Below, piece after piece: positions 17,459 through 30,800 of a stretch of DNA of 64,000 bases; within the stretch, counting starts at the first letter, position 1, and every line of letters starts with the position of its first letter. Location: NCBI GenBank assembly GCA_017163975.1, contig JAFFSR010000136.1:11839501-11903500 (forward strand), written 5' to 3'. The notes beneath the pieces were generated by a model, which worked only from the letters and a program-made list of their open reading frames with translations, did not search any database and was not told the origin of the DNA. Source of the DNA: Anastatus disparis. Its lineage: Eukaryota > Arthropoda > Insecta > Hymenoptera > Eupelmidae. A program made the translations under genes and the position numbers.

Positions 17459-18835
17459 ATGGTTCTGTGTAATATAGAGTGTGTACAAAGAATATCACAA
17501 TATTTAGACGTTTCGCCGGGAAAACTTTACGTTTCTGAAAACAATGTAAGTATGAAACGTATGTTGAGCCCTTTTTCGCGTATAATGGAACTTCACACAG
17601 GAATATATAGCTTGCTTTAACTTCAGTTATTCAATTTCGTATAAGCACGTTTTCCAGGCACTAACTCTCAAACGGTTTATAACGTTGCTATAGCAAATTT
17701 ATAGATTTTAATAATTATCTTAATGTTTACTTGCTTTATATATAATTAAAACATTAATTAATTAATTAAATTTTAATTGCCTAATTAAAATATTGAAATA
17801 AAAATTTTCAACGTGTCTATCACAATTTTATAATACTACCACATTGATTTAAATTTGTAATATAATTTATGTTGCAAAACTGTTTTTGAGACATTCAGAA
17901 ATAAGTTATTGCAACCAATTGTTTCTCATGAGAAAACAATAGATTGATTTATTCATTTGTAACTCAAAACGATTGTAAAATTAAACAGTAAAATTAAAGG
18001 ATTCATGAGAATAGTTAAAATAAGTTTCTTATTTTTATACTTTGCAATAATTTTTTTAAAATTCATAATTAAAAAATAATTACATTAAAAATAATAATTT
18101 TCAATTTCAAGTTTTAAAAATTTTATTCTATTAGTATACTTGGTTGAAGAAATTTATTAGAAAATTAAAGCACTGATTAAAATCAATTTAATTATTTTTG
18201 TTTATGATGATGTAAGATATTAATAATTTTTACATTTTGAAAAAATTGCTTTATATTTTTAGACTGTAGCTACAAATGGTTTAGAAAAAAATCAAAGCAC
18301 CGAAGGATTTAGTACAATTGTTCAAGCCCTCGTCAAAAATTCTAAATATCCTGCTATTTTGGGAGACGATGCTGTTACACAAGCACTCACACGACAATGG
18401 TTAGAATATGCAGTATTATGTGTTAATTATGCAGATAATTCAATCAATGAAAAACGAGTCTTAAAGGTTTACATCAAAATTTTAAAATACATTCTTTATG
18501 TAAAGAAAGAATTGCATTCACTTATATCATTCATTATTTCAGGAACTGAATAGCGTATTAAAATTAAATACATATATTTCTGGAACTAAAAAGACTATCG
18601 CAGATGCTACTTTATATTACGCTTTACATGGAATTATGGTAAGCTTGAATTATAATACAATAAAACATTATATATTAATGTAACTCCATTTTTTTTATTG
18701 TAGCAAAGACTGACACTGCAAGAAAAAGCTGAATACGTTCATGTATCAAGATGGTTCGACAATATGCAGCAGGATGACAAATTAAGACAAACAATGGATC
18801 TGATTAATTTTAATATGATGCATTTGTATTTGTAA
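17459..18835 (+). CDS. EEF1E1: Eukaryotic translation elongation factor 1 epsilon-1 (AIMP3/p18)
   Basis: Four exons, all in phase 0, 17459-17545, 18263-18466, 18543-18638 and 18704-18835, give 172 residues, essentially the length of human EEF1E1 (174). The protein has a GST-like fold: a short N-terminal part and a GST-C helical domain (QALTRQWLEYAVLC, LNTYISGTKKTIADATLYYA, HVSRWFDNMQ). In animals it is a non-catalytic scaffold of the multi-tRNA-synthetase complex, bound to methionyl-tRNA synthetase, and has a nuclear DNA-damage role in vertebrates. Sequence similarity to vertebrate EEF1E1 is modest; length, fold motifs and the ADATLYYALHGIM stretch support the call. A polyadenylation signal AATAAA lies at 18929-18934. 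The 717-base first intron is the longest. Confidence 0.88.
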
Positions 18836-20575
18836 CAAAATTTTCATTTGAAGTATGTATTTTCTTGTAATATTGTAAGATTATCGTAAAAAATTATTTC
18901 TTACTAAATTTGCGATTTATGATTAGTAAATAAATTTGTTAATTATATCTTTAAGACTCAATGACTTCACTTTTATTGACAATTCATTACGCTTTTTATG
19001 ATTTAAATTATTTTTAATTAAATACCTATTTACAATATTGCATGAAATTCAAATAATTTGTTTTCAATTTTAGAATTATTAAAAAATTACTTAACTTTTA
19101 ATTGTTATTATTTCATTTTCTTAACAAAGCTCTATACCTTAACTTCTTTTATAATTTATTTTATTTTAAACCAGAAAAAAAACATTAGTTTTTTCATAGA
19201 TATTTTTTAAAAGTTTAATTGGAGCTCATTTATAGCAACGTTAATCTAAACATTTTATTATGAATGATGGTGGTAATTAAAAAAATAACTCGTGCTTAAA
19301 TATAATATATCAACAAATTTCTTTTATTTATTTTCATTCATTTTTTATTATCAAATACAAAATTAATATACATTTATTTAATCAAAAATCTATTTGAAAT
19401 AAACTTATAAATTAAAAAAAAAACAATACTAAAAAATCAAATTTAAATTCGAGCAACTTTAAAGCTTGTGTTAAAACCCACGTGTTATCAAAGCACGTTT
19501 CGTTTACATCACTCTCAAAAAATTATCGATCCAACGTGGTTATTTCTCTCCCCGCTCGCTCTCAGATTACAAAAACAAAAATAAATAAAATTAAAATCCA
19601 TTCACGGCTTACAAAACTCGCGTTCTATCGCGAGATGTCGCGACTATATTATTACGTTCGCACAGTATAAATATAACGTTCTATCTCCCTTCTCCTTTTA
19701 TATTCTCTTCCCCTAAGGCCTTAACACAACTATAGAAACTGTACGTTCGCGAGTATAAAAGCTTGGAAAAAAAGAGAGAAAAAAAAGACTTGGAAAGATG
19801 TCTGCCATATACGGGGCTCTCCAACGGCTCGCCGGTTGATTTCCCCTACCCTATAACAAAAGTCAGTGAGAAACACTATATACTACTTGGGGCCGTTTAG
19901 CTAGAAAGAAAAGCACCACAGAGTCAGAGCAGTCCAGTCCTTGGCCAGCTGCGCGAAAACTCGCGCTCTCTCTATATGAAGATATATACATACACACATA
20001 ATATACAGAGATTACGCACGCGTGCGCGACAACGACAACTAGTCTAAACACAAACACACATACACAGGATCTATAGCCTGGAAAAAATAAAATAATGCAG
20101 CCAGAAGAGAAGAATCGGAGAAGGCCAGACGCGTGACAGTCAGTTTAAAGATTACGAGGAGTAAAGTAGCGGCCTGCAGACATTATCAGAAATGATGCTA
20201 AGCCGCTACCGCGAGTTTAGACGCGTTCTGCTACTACCGTAGTAGTTACTATATTTATCTATAAAAAAAAACAAGTACTTAAAATTAAAAATTAAGCAAA
20301 ATTAATTACAATAATAAAATAAAAACGTAATCAAATTAAAAAAAGCCTTCGATGAAGAGAAAACGCGTGAAATACGAGATATTTTTTTATATTAAAGCGC
20401 TTAGCGCAGTACGTGAAAGATTAGGTGTGTACTAACGTTAAAAACGTTATACACGCTCGAGTGCTTCTTTAGTTGTATTTTTTTTTACTCATTTTTCTTG
20501 TGTGTAGTGTGTGTGTCTGAAGGCACAGTAGTAATCTAAGAATTAAAAACGTAACGTTTTGGGAAGGCAGAAGAG
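18836..20575. other. EEF1E1 3' flank and KIF21 promoter / 5' UTR region
   Basis: The left part is AT-rich 3' flank. From about 19480 the composition shifts to mixed and CG-bearing sequence, with pyrimidine tracts and GTATAAATATAACG near 19665, which could be a TATA-type element. This part is the probable promoter and 5' UTR of KIF21. The short open frames here have no family signature. Confidence 0.45.
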
Positions 20576-23500
20576 ATGGCCGACGATTCCAGCGTGCGCG
20601 TCGCAGTGCGGTGAGTACATAACATACATCTATCTATATATCAAAAAAGAGACTCGCTATTTTTGATCATCCTTTACTAAACTCGCGTACTTTGTATTCT
20701 CATGAGCTCGTTTAACGATCTAACAAAACCGAGACATACTTTAAAAAAGAAAAAAGTCCCTTTTACATTTTGATTGCTCATATGATTCGAAGATATTGTA
20801 TAGAATGAATAATAAAAGTTTATAAAAGTTTATTCGTCTTGATTGTTGTGTTTGATTCGTCTTTTATACTCTTATAATATTTACGAGAATGGTCGGTTGA
20901 TTGATTTTGGAGCTCGTGAGTTGCTCCGTTTTAATTATAAGCGAGAGAAAAAAAAAAGTGATAGTGCACACATAAAGAGATCTTTGGAAGGTTGAATGGA
21001 ACGAATCATTCGTTTTTTTTTCTTTCCTTTTTAGAGTTCGTCATTGTTGGGCTACTTTCAATTGTTAAAAACGTTTTTTTTTTCTATTTGAAATCTCGTA
21101 CTTTAAAATAAAAAAAAATAAAAGCACTTACTTTTTAAAATTTAATTTTTATTTAAATACTTTTGAAAAGTTGAAACTTAATTACTTTTATTTATAAATT
21201 TTTTCTTCTAAACGGATATGCATAAAAAAATTCTTAATAAAATCATTCAAAATATGAAATAATTATTGATTTTATTACAAATTTCTTGATTACACGAAAA
21301 ATTTTGAAATTTATGTATAGCAAAAATCAATAACAAAGAAAACGAGCTGACATAAAAAAGAGACATTTCCAGTATACTTTACTAATATTTCATGAATATT
21401 TAAATATCGAATACTCCAAGTTTCTGTTTAGTAAAACAATAGATGAATCTTTAGAAAGAATCCTAAAACAATAAAACCAAGATACAGTTTAATAAGACTC
21501 CGAAAACCCATACTATCGTAAAAATCCCTTATACGTATACACATAGATCCGTCATTCATTCGTGAAAACAGGATATACATCATCCAGCGCGAAATCGCGT
21601 TTCCCTTTGTAGCATATTTTTCTTCTACTCGCTCTCTCTCTCCTACTCCTCAGGAAGAACAATATTTTTCTTTTTTTTTCCTTTTTTTCGAGGTCGCTCA
21701 CAGTGCAACACACAGCGTGGGAGGATGAGAGAGAGAGCCAAGTAAAAGCTTGTAAAGATCTTACTTCGTTTACTTACTGTATCAGCATTGTAAAAACTTT
21801 TATACTTTTTACATACAGTATGCTCTTTTTTTTCGTTCTTATACTTACATTTTTTGTTGTGCATGCCCGAGACTATGAGGAATGCGTGCAAGCCATATAT
21901 TTTCGCAATCACGCGAAAGTTTATTGATTACGAGCATAAAAGACGGTGCATTTTATTTTGGTCTCGGTTTGCTGGTTACAGCAAAAAAAAGAAGAAGGAA
22001 TCCCTTATAATTAGAAAAATCACTGGCCCGTGAATAGGTTATATTTATCCAAATAATTTATGTTTGGTTGCAAATTTATAAACGTAACGATAAATAACGC
22101 GCTTGGTAACACGAGTTTTGTTAGTTGCATAAAATAAAAAAAAACAAACAATAGGAGGGAGACAAATGTTGTACAGTGCAGGGAAAATTTCGAAGGGAGC
22201 TTATCGGAAGAACGATGAATAATGGATTTTTTTCTTTTTTGCGAACGAACGAAGAGACATGGCAACGATAATTATTTCGAAGTATATCATAGCAACAGCA
22301 GAACTTCTGTGTTGTTGACTTGGTAGTTTTGCTGATCTTTTGAAACTATATAGAAAAAAAAGACATTGTTAAAGTCTTGTTTACTTTGCAAGTTGAACAC
22401 GTATTACGTTGTTAAAAAAAATAAAAGGTTATAAAAGTAAAAGATAAAACTAATGCTCCGAAACTTCAAATTTTGACAGTTCTTATCAATGAAAGCTAGT
22501 ATCAACGTGTTACGAAAATATGTGAAGAATAAATTAACTTGTAAGCCAATACGAAATACAAAAACCAATTTAAAAAACTCCGTGTTTAAAAGTTTTTCCG
22601 TAAACAAGATTTTGATCCAACAAAATTTTACCGAGCCATTAACAGCTTTTAGTTTGCCAATAAAACTTTTGCCATAAAACGCTTCCTTTTTTTCCTCTAT
22701 AAAACCATCGCATATCATTATCGTCTAAATGTGAATTTTAATGATGGGTTGGTGTCCGAAGCACGCAATGAAACGTATACCCGTTTTATGATTTATGATA
22801 CATATATACCATAGAGGGGGGTCTGTACTTTTATTGTTTGATGATTGTGGTAATTGGCATAGGACTTAAGACGCAAGGTTTAGAAAGTTTTATGACCCTC
22901 AGGGGAGTTTCTCTCTCTATTCCTAACTTATATTTTATCTCAGCCTTATGTCTAGGTCACGAACACATCAGTTTTTCAAACGTTCGAAATCTTTAGAATC
23001 TCTTGTGTACCACTGTAAAGAAATTTTTCAAGCATGATAAATTTCTCTAGCTTTTTAATGCGCAAGCGTTTGCTGGAGAGCTCTTTTCGAGATATTTTGT
23101 CGATCATACACAAAATGCTGACTCGTGTATTTTAAGTGTGTAGAACTTTTGCACGTGCGCTAAAAATGAAGAGGAAAAAAAAAATTGGAGTTTTTATTTT
23201 AGGTTTGGTCAAGGTGTATAACGGATTAGCGGTTTAAAAAGTAAATTTTCTTGTTTCCTTAGAAAGTATGCTCTTCTAGTTGTGAAATTCTTTTTAATTG
23301 ACTTCAACAGTTTAACGCCGTTGGAAAAATTCGTGATGTATACCGAGGTTGTAGAAAAATACACGGTTATTATTGTGCGTTTAGTTCTGAAGGAATAAAA
23401 TTACGGGATTACAATTTAAAACTATTTTCCACATTATGCCATTATAATGAAATTATTTTCCATTACGAATAATTTTATGCAAAATGTTATTTCCTCTCGG

Positions 23501-24853
23501 ATAAATTTACACCGTAATATTCGATTATCCGGGAAAATAGGCGTTACAAATTTTATTTGAAAATAAAAATATAGTGTAAACGTCAAATTATCATATTCGA
23601 TTGAAAGAAGCTAATTTAAAAATAAAATTTTGCATCCCAATCAAAATAATATAAATATTGCTTGAAGCTCGACATTAATTTATATTTTCTTAGGCTATCG
23701 GAATCGCGAGACAATTTTTATAATAAATATAAATCATTTCCTTTTTATGTGAATAAAATAAAGACAAAAGCCAAGAGATGTTTCCTAGTTTAAAGTCCTT
23801 CGAATGAAGGATTTCATTTATATGAAGAATGGAGATCAATCGCATATGTAATTTATCTTAAATATTGTAATATTTATGCTCAAATGCATTCATATAACCA
23901 AGGAAAATTTTTTTAGGATCAGGAAGTCTTCATTTACGTATTACCAATGTAATGAAAGCGTCGGCCAAATTCTGGATTAAAAAGGATTAATCTGTGAATA
24001 CGATTAAGAAATTGAAGTTTTGATTAAATTGTTGATTTATAATGCAACAAACAAGATATTTAAATATTAAATCACGCTATGATTATTAAGTAATTTTTTC
24101 TAAAATTAGTTAAAATTATCAATAAAACAGATGACTTGAACAAAAATCTAAAATAACACTTATAATTTTCGTAATTTCATTAAAATTAACAAATCATTGT
24201 TTACTATAACAGGTCATATTGAATGAAAAAGTATTTTGACTCATCTTGAAAAATCCTTCAACATCCCAAACACATATCCAGTCTTTCCATATATACATAA
24301 TGCCATAACCAGTTTGTTAGTCGATTTAAATAAAAACAATAATCATTTTACGCGTCAGATTATACCAGTCGTCACGTAGAAATCAAAAAGGTGTCAAAAC
24401 ATTAACATTTCTAATCTCTTAATTTTCTCTTATTTTAAAAAGTTGAAATAAATCAGCGCCCATAGCTCGGGATATCAATAAACCCGCATCAATTTCCATT
24501 ATGCTATTCTCAAGATAATCGGCATTAATTCGTTTAAAACGACGATATATACATTAGTGTTACACCGATAAAAAGAAAGAAAAAGCTATGTATATATTAA
24601 GGTCTTCCGAAGGTTCCTCATATTACGTATACCAATATATGAGCGCATCCATCCTTCGTATTTTTATTTTTTTATTTTTCATGTTTAAATTATTTCTTCA
24701 AAGAAGCTTATAGAGTTACCGACGAGTGTTTGTATTAGACGCACGTAATTTCTACTTTTAAAAGGTGGAACACTAGCAGCCATCAGGTATATATGCACGT
24801 AGGCGCTTTAGTACCGAGCGCAACGGAACAAGTATATGACAATCTTGTTTCCG

Positions 24854-24885
<32 letters not shown>

Positions 24886-27800
24886 GAATGAGCAATAGTA
24901 TTACTCTGACACTTGTCCTTTCAATTTCTTAAAAGTCCTGAATGTCATTTTTTTCTTTTTTTTTTCTTTCGTTCATTCATTTTTTCCTTCTTTCGTTTTT
25001 GTTATACCTCTCCATAGCTCTCTCTCCTTTCGTTTTTGTTTCTTTTTGAAATATATGGACTTTTTATATTTCAAGCTTTAAGACCATTGTTTTCGAGAGG
25101 CTGCGTAACGGTGGAATTTTACCATGCCAGTTATTATTCCGGAACTTTTGAATGGTATTTTTCGACGCGATTGTATTGTTTCTGCCGGAGAATTTTTCTT
25201 CCTCTTTTTTTTTTGTTTTAAAGGTTCTGAAGATTATTTTTTGAAAGTTCGGAGAAGTAGGTAGAATTAACTGTCAGCGTGTTCATAAAAGCATAAGTTG
25301 AAAGTAGCGAGAGAAGGAATGAATTTTTAAGAACATTTCTTCAATTTATATAAATTTAATATTTTATGTACAGATTTATCATAAAAATTTTCCAAGTCAC
25401 GTATTGAATCACTTTTTGAAATAATTACAATTTAAGTATCAGATTTGCCGAAGAAAATACTTAGCCAGGCGCTTAAGTTAAAACTGATAAAGCTTAATTA
25501 CTCATAACTTATGTTGTAAAATAATATGCTCGTTTTGCTTAAGCTGTTATTCTAATGGGTTAATGTAGTATTTTAAAATAATTGACTACGAATATAGTTG
25601 AAAAAAAACTTCATGAAACTACTTCAATATTAAATAGAATGACGTGTCAAAAAAAGAAGTTCAAGAAAGTTTCACGAAGGGAAAGTGCAATAAAAAATCT
25701 ATTTATTAAATGGTATATTTAATACTGGCTACCTTAAAAAACATGAAATACTAAACTTATATAAAAACGTAAAATAGATAAATTTTGAATCTTAACTATC
25801 CTTAAAATTAATATTTATATTTTTTTTAAACTTCGCCTCACTGATTTATTTACAATATTTATATAGGTAAGAGATAAATATAAATTTTATAAAAAAAGCA
25901 ATCGATATAATATTTGTTTTTAAATTAGCAGTTGAAACAAACTGGTATTGTACACTAATTTTTAAAGCATATATCCTCTGATAATTTTAGTTGAACGATC
26001 GATAAACTCCGGTACACCTTTTTTCTATTTGTCGTTTCCGGTACACGGCGAACGTATTACGCATAAAAATCACCTTCTAACGTGACTAGAAATAAATAAA
26101 TATATTATGCTTATTACAAATAAAATTTCTTCTGATTAACTCATAAAATCTAGTTAGTTGGCTCATAAAATCTAGATTGTTAATAAGATTATTAAATTCA
26201 TAATTTTTTTCGACATTTAAATAACATGTAACATTTTTGCAAGTAGGAGGATTGATATGTTAACATGTACATGATAAAATTTTTTTCTAACGATAGAAGA
26301 AAAATGTAGATGTCATGTGACACAATGGCATATATGTCCGATATACTAAACTAATCTGTTCTTGCTTAAATTAATGCGTTTATCGTTATATTAAATCTAT
26401 ATATCTGCTATAAGTGCAATTTATGCTACTGTAATATTGAAACTGTATTACTCAATGGTATTTCCTTTCAGCATATTTAGTTTCTCGTTACATATACACT
26501 GATTATTTCATAAAAAAAGCCATAGAACTTGTATTTATATTTAGCTACAACACCATTGAATTAGAAAAAAAAATACAAAGTCATTCCGCTACCGTTACAC
26601 ATTGTATCACACTAATAAAAATGATAAAGCCAATAAAGTTTATTTTATTGGCTTTATCACTTTTATTAATAATACAAAGTAATGGAAGCGACGGAAATGA
26701 TCAATTAGCTTTATACAAAATTCATGATGGCTTATTCCAATACGTCGAGTTTTGAATTTTTGATAACGTAAAAGTTAGTGAATATACGGGAACTTTGTTT
26801 CATTAATAAATTTATCATCATTGACAACTATTTATTTATATTTTAACAGAAAAAAGCTCTTTTGAATAATAAATTGAGACCTTGAAAAAAAAATTGTTAA
26901 CATTCATAATTTATTGTAATTTTCTAAAAAAATATTAATAAGAAGTAAGGTTTATTCATTAAATTTAACATTTATTTTATTCTCTAAGGTTGTATTAGCA
27001 AGAGCCATATTGAAAGTTATAAGCACACATTTTGATGTATCTTGAAGAGTAACCTTTTTAAGTATAGTATAAAAGCTCGCATATAAAATTAAAGTACATT
27101 TAAAAAAAAGAAGGTCTTCAATTTTCATGATAATATCTACCCAGTGCTTTAATTAAGGCATACACACGAATTAAAAGTACCCAAGCGTACACACGACTTT
27201 TACATTCTTTATTCCTCAAAAGCAAAGTACATTGACTTTCTAGAATTAATGAAATTTTTTATATAATATTTTCTTTGTTAATTTCTATTCGTTAAAACAA
27301 CGTTCATTTCTTTTTATTAATGCCGTGTTTGTAAATGACACTAATGTTGAAACGATGTTTCGACAATATTTAAACAATATCCTCTATATAGAGATTATAA
27401 GTTATTAAGCTTATTGAACCGATCAATCAACTATAACTCGTAGTCTTGATAATAAAACTCATGTCATTTTTAACCGCGTATACAACGACATTTATTCAAC
27501 TCAAAAGTACAATTCCAAGACTGTCTCATTACAAAAAAATATCTAAAAAGGATTTGCAAATCATCGATTCGTCCACTGCAGAAGAAAAGCCGACAAATCA
27601 ATCAGCATGTCTACCTCATCCGTCAACGGTTTATTTCTTTTTTTCTCTCTATATTTTTCTTTTTCTCTGCTCTTTTTTTCTTATTTCTTTTTACTCTATG
27701 TCTGCATGGAGCGAAAAAAAAGCATGTACCTTCACTCCTTGACTTGCTTTTATGCAAAAGAAAAAAAGTTAAAAAAAAATTATAGCTTGGTAGCATGCAA

Positions 27801-30800
27801 AAGCACGCGGCTGTAACGTCGGTGTCTTTTTTTTCTCTCTTTTACGTTTTTTTTTCTTTTTTTTTCATGATGTTATACACCTATAGTAGTTTTGTATATA
27901 GACTTCGTCGTAGTCGTCTCGCTCTACCTCATTCTTCGGCCGTTCGCTTATGCCACTCAAACATACTATATGTTTACACACATATATACATAACTCCCAC
28001 GCTTTAAAATATATGTACACCTTCCTCTTTGCAAAAGAGCCGGTTTTTCTGTCGTATTATTTTTTTTTCTTCTCTTTTTTTTATACATGTATACCTTCTC
28101 TTATTTTGCCTTCACTCATTGATAATATAATGTAATGCAAGAGCGCGGGCGCTCATTCATGATTTCAAGCGCACAGGTAGAAAATGTGCATGTTTATATA
28201 TTAGTTATATACGTAACTTGGGAGTACGAAGGATGAATACAGGCGAGACTAAAGTGTTTGTCGCTTGAGTAGCAGTTGGTCGAGGGCGCGCGAAGCGCGC
28301 CCGAGACTAACTGCTGCTCAAGCGACAAGCACTTTAGTCAAGCCTGGATTCAGAATCCTTCGTACTCCCAAGTTACGTAGATAAGTTTATGTCGTTGGTA
28401 GGTCGTATGAGGAACTATAAAAATGATTTTTTAAAATTAATGATATATGTTTTATTTAAAAAAAGTAAATAATGTCATTATTTACTTATTTATTTTACTT
28501 ATTAACTGTTTAACTTTGAAAATTTTTTTAAACAAAATATTCTGTAAAGTTAAAATTTTATATGAATTTGTATGAGCATTGACATATCTAACGACATTCT
28601 TTTGTTTTCACTAACCTACGAATCGATGTCACTCGCGTCATATACGGCCATGCTGTGCGATATCTCGATCTGTCAATACTCCCTTAGGGAGTATAGAGCT
28701 GTTAATACTCCCTTAGGGAGTATTGACAGAGAGAATATCGTCGAGATATTAGCATCAACGTATGCAATGCCTATACAAATTTAGCGTGGTCTATAGGTAT
28801 TCCACCGAATACGGCCTACGACGACATAAATGTATATATACACGCATAACATATAAATACGTAAAAGCAAGCTTTTTATTATTTGTTAATTATTGCTATT
28901 ACGATCGCCTCTGGAGAATTTGTAACGATCGTATTTTGCGGGTGCGGTGAACCGGTCGTTCATTGCTACATGTTTGTAACTTCTCTCTTTCTTTTCTTTT
29001 CATTATTGAATTTATGCGGTAATTCGTGTTGTTGCATGCGTTCGAGGAATGCAACTTCTTTTTCTCTTTTTTTTTTCTTTTTCTGTATTTCACGTATTGA
29101 AAGTGCATGGGCGTTTCAATTTGCGAACGATGCAAGCCAGTTAACAGAGAGGATGTTTGCAAAAATGTTTTTTCGCACTTGAGGTGTACATATGTTTATG
29201 TCGTCGTAGGCCGTATTCGGTGAAATACCTATAGACCACGCTAAATTTGTATAGGCATTGCATACGTTCATGCTAATATCTCGACGATATTCTCTCTGTC
29301 AATACTCCCTAAGGGAGTATTAACAGCTCTATACTCCCTAAAGGAGTATTGACAGATCGAGATATCGCACAGCATGGCCGTATATGACGCGAGTGACATC
29401 GATTCGTAGGTTAGTGAAAACAAAAGAATGTCGTTAGATATGTCAATGCTCATACAAATTCATATAAAATCTTAACTTTACAGAATGTTTTGTTTAAACA
29501 AATTTTCAAAATTAAACAGTTAATAAGTAAAATAAATAAGTAAATAATGACATTATTTACTTTTTTTTAATAAAACATATATCATTAATTTTAAAAAATC
29601 ATTTTTATAGTTCCTCATACGGCCTACCAACGACATAAACTTATCTACGTAACTTGGGAGTACGAAGGATTCTGAATCCAGGCTTGACCAAAGTGCTTGT
29701 CGCTTGAGCAGCAGTCAGTCTCGGGCGCGCTTCGCGCGCCCTCGACCAACTGCTACTCAAGCGACAAACACTTTCGTCTCGCCTGTATTCATCCTTCGTA
29801 CTCCCAAGTTACGTATATAACTAATATACATATATGTATGTTTATGTATATATATGTACTCGTTCAAGTTACGCAATGTGCAAATTTGCATGTCAATATT
29901 TATTTTACAGAACGTAGGCAGGTTTTTATGTACGATTGGTAATAAAAATATAAACAGTTACGTAATCAAATCATTTTCAGCAAATAAGCTTAAGAAAACT
30001 ATATTATTTTGTATCAACAAGTTCAAATTATATTTTAACGATAAGTAACGTGTTAAAAAATTTTAATTTTCAAAAGTACCTATTAAAAAAATATTTTTTA
30101 ATTTTTTGAAAGTCAAATATCTACATTCGTTCATTATGAAATTACAACAGCTTTTAATTTTATCTAAATGCGTCATCTTATTTTGTTATTACTCTCGAGA
30201 GGCTTAATGATAAGATATTGCAATTTTACTTTTCCTTTTTTTTCATAATTATTTAGATTAAATATCACGTTTAATTCTAAAAAATTGTTGATACTAATGT
30301 TTTAACAAAATTATTAATTACATAAGTATACAACAAAGTTTCTTTGAAGTTATAAGAAAAGAAAACATTTTAGATAATTCAGTGATTTTTTAATTGCTAT
30401 TTATGTGCAAATTAATTTAACATTCGTTACGTCACCCCGTTAAAACGTACACATTACTTTGAAAAAAAACAATTAACCTTCGCGTTATCTTAAAAACCTT
30501 AAATTATAAAGATATTTAACTTAAAAAGAAATCTTTTAATGATTTGATTTGTCTTATTTCTTACCAAAGCCATTAGATCATATCTCATTGAAAACTGCGC
30601 CCACTACATACTTTAAACATTAGATACACTCACGTGGAAAAAAAGGAAAATAGATATATGTTGTATCTATACGTATAAATAAGGATAAAAACTAAATTTT
30701 AATAGCTCGGAAATAATGATAAAGTCACTGCTATTTTGCTTTATTGACGTTGACATTGTACGATCTTTTTTAATGCTAAATTAAATAAATCCTGAAAATT

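Larger units (their letters stand above)
28197..29828. mobile_element. Foldback-type element with 634-base terminal inverted repeats
   Basis: The left arm is 28197-28830 and the right arm 29195-29828; both are 634 bases and nearly identical inverted copies. In the outer 230 bases I counted only about five substitutions. The ends read TATATTAGTTATATACGTAA and its complement. The 364-base centre (28831-29194) has no convincing gene. Mirror-image short open frames (28572-28784 and 29268-29453) are just the same arm sequence read twice. Each arm holds smaller palindromes. I could not define a target-site duplication because both flanks are AT-repeats. The structure fits a non-autonomous inverted-repeat transposon (foldback type), inserted in the sense of KIF21 intron 1. 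Family assignment is unknown. Confidence 0.85.

Noticed and set aside
21643..22718. Several open frames of 60-104 codons in KIF21 intron 1
   Set aside because: Composition is that of random AT-rich DNA. Opposite-strand frames are open over the same bases, and no domain or homology is recognised.
27446..28135. Overlapping plus-strand open frames rich in Phe, Ser and Leu just left of the foldback element
   Set aside because: These are translations of long CTTTTTT pyrimidine tracts in more than one frame at once, which is not how a gene looks.
28572..29453. Two nearly identical ~61-70 residue open frames in mirror positions
   Set aside because: They are the same stretch of the inverted arms read from each side. 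The peptide runs through the palindromes and has no recognisable domain, so it is explained by the repeat.
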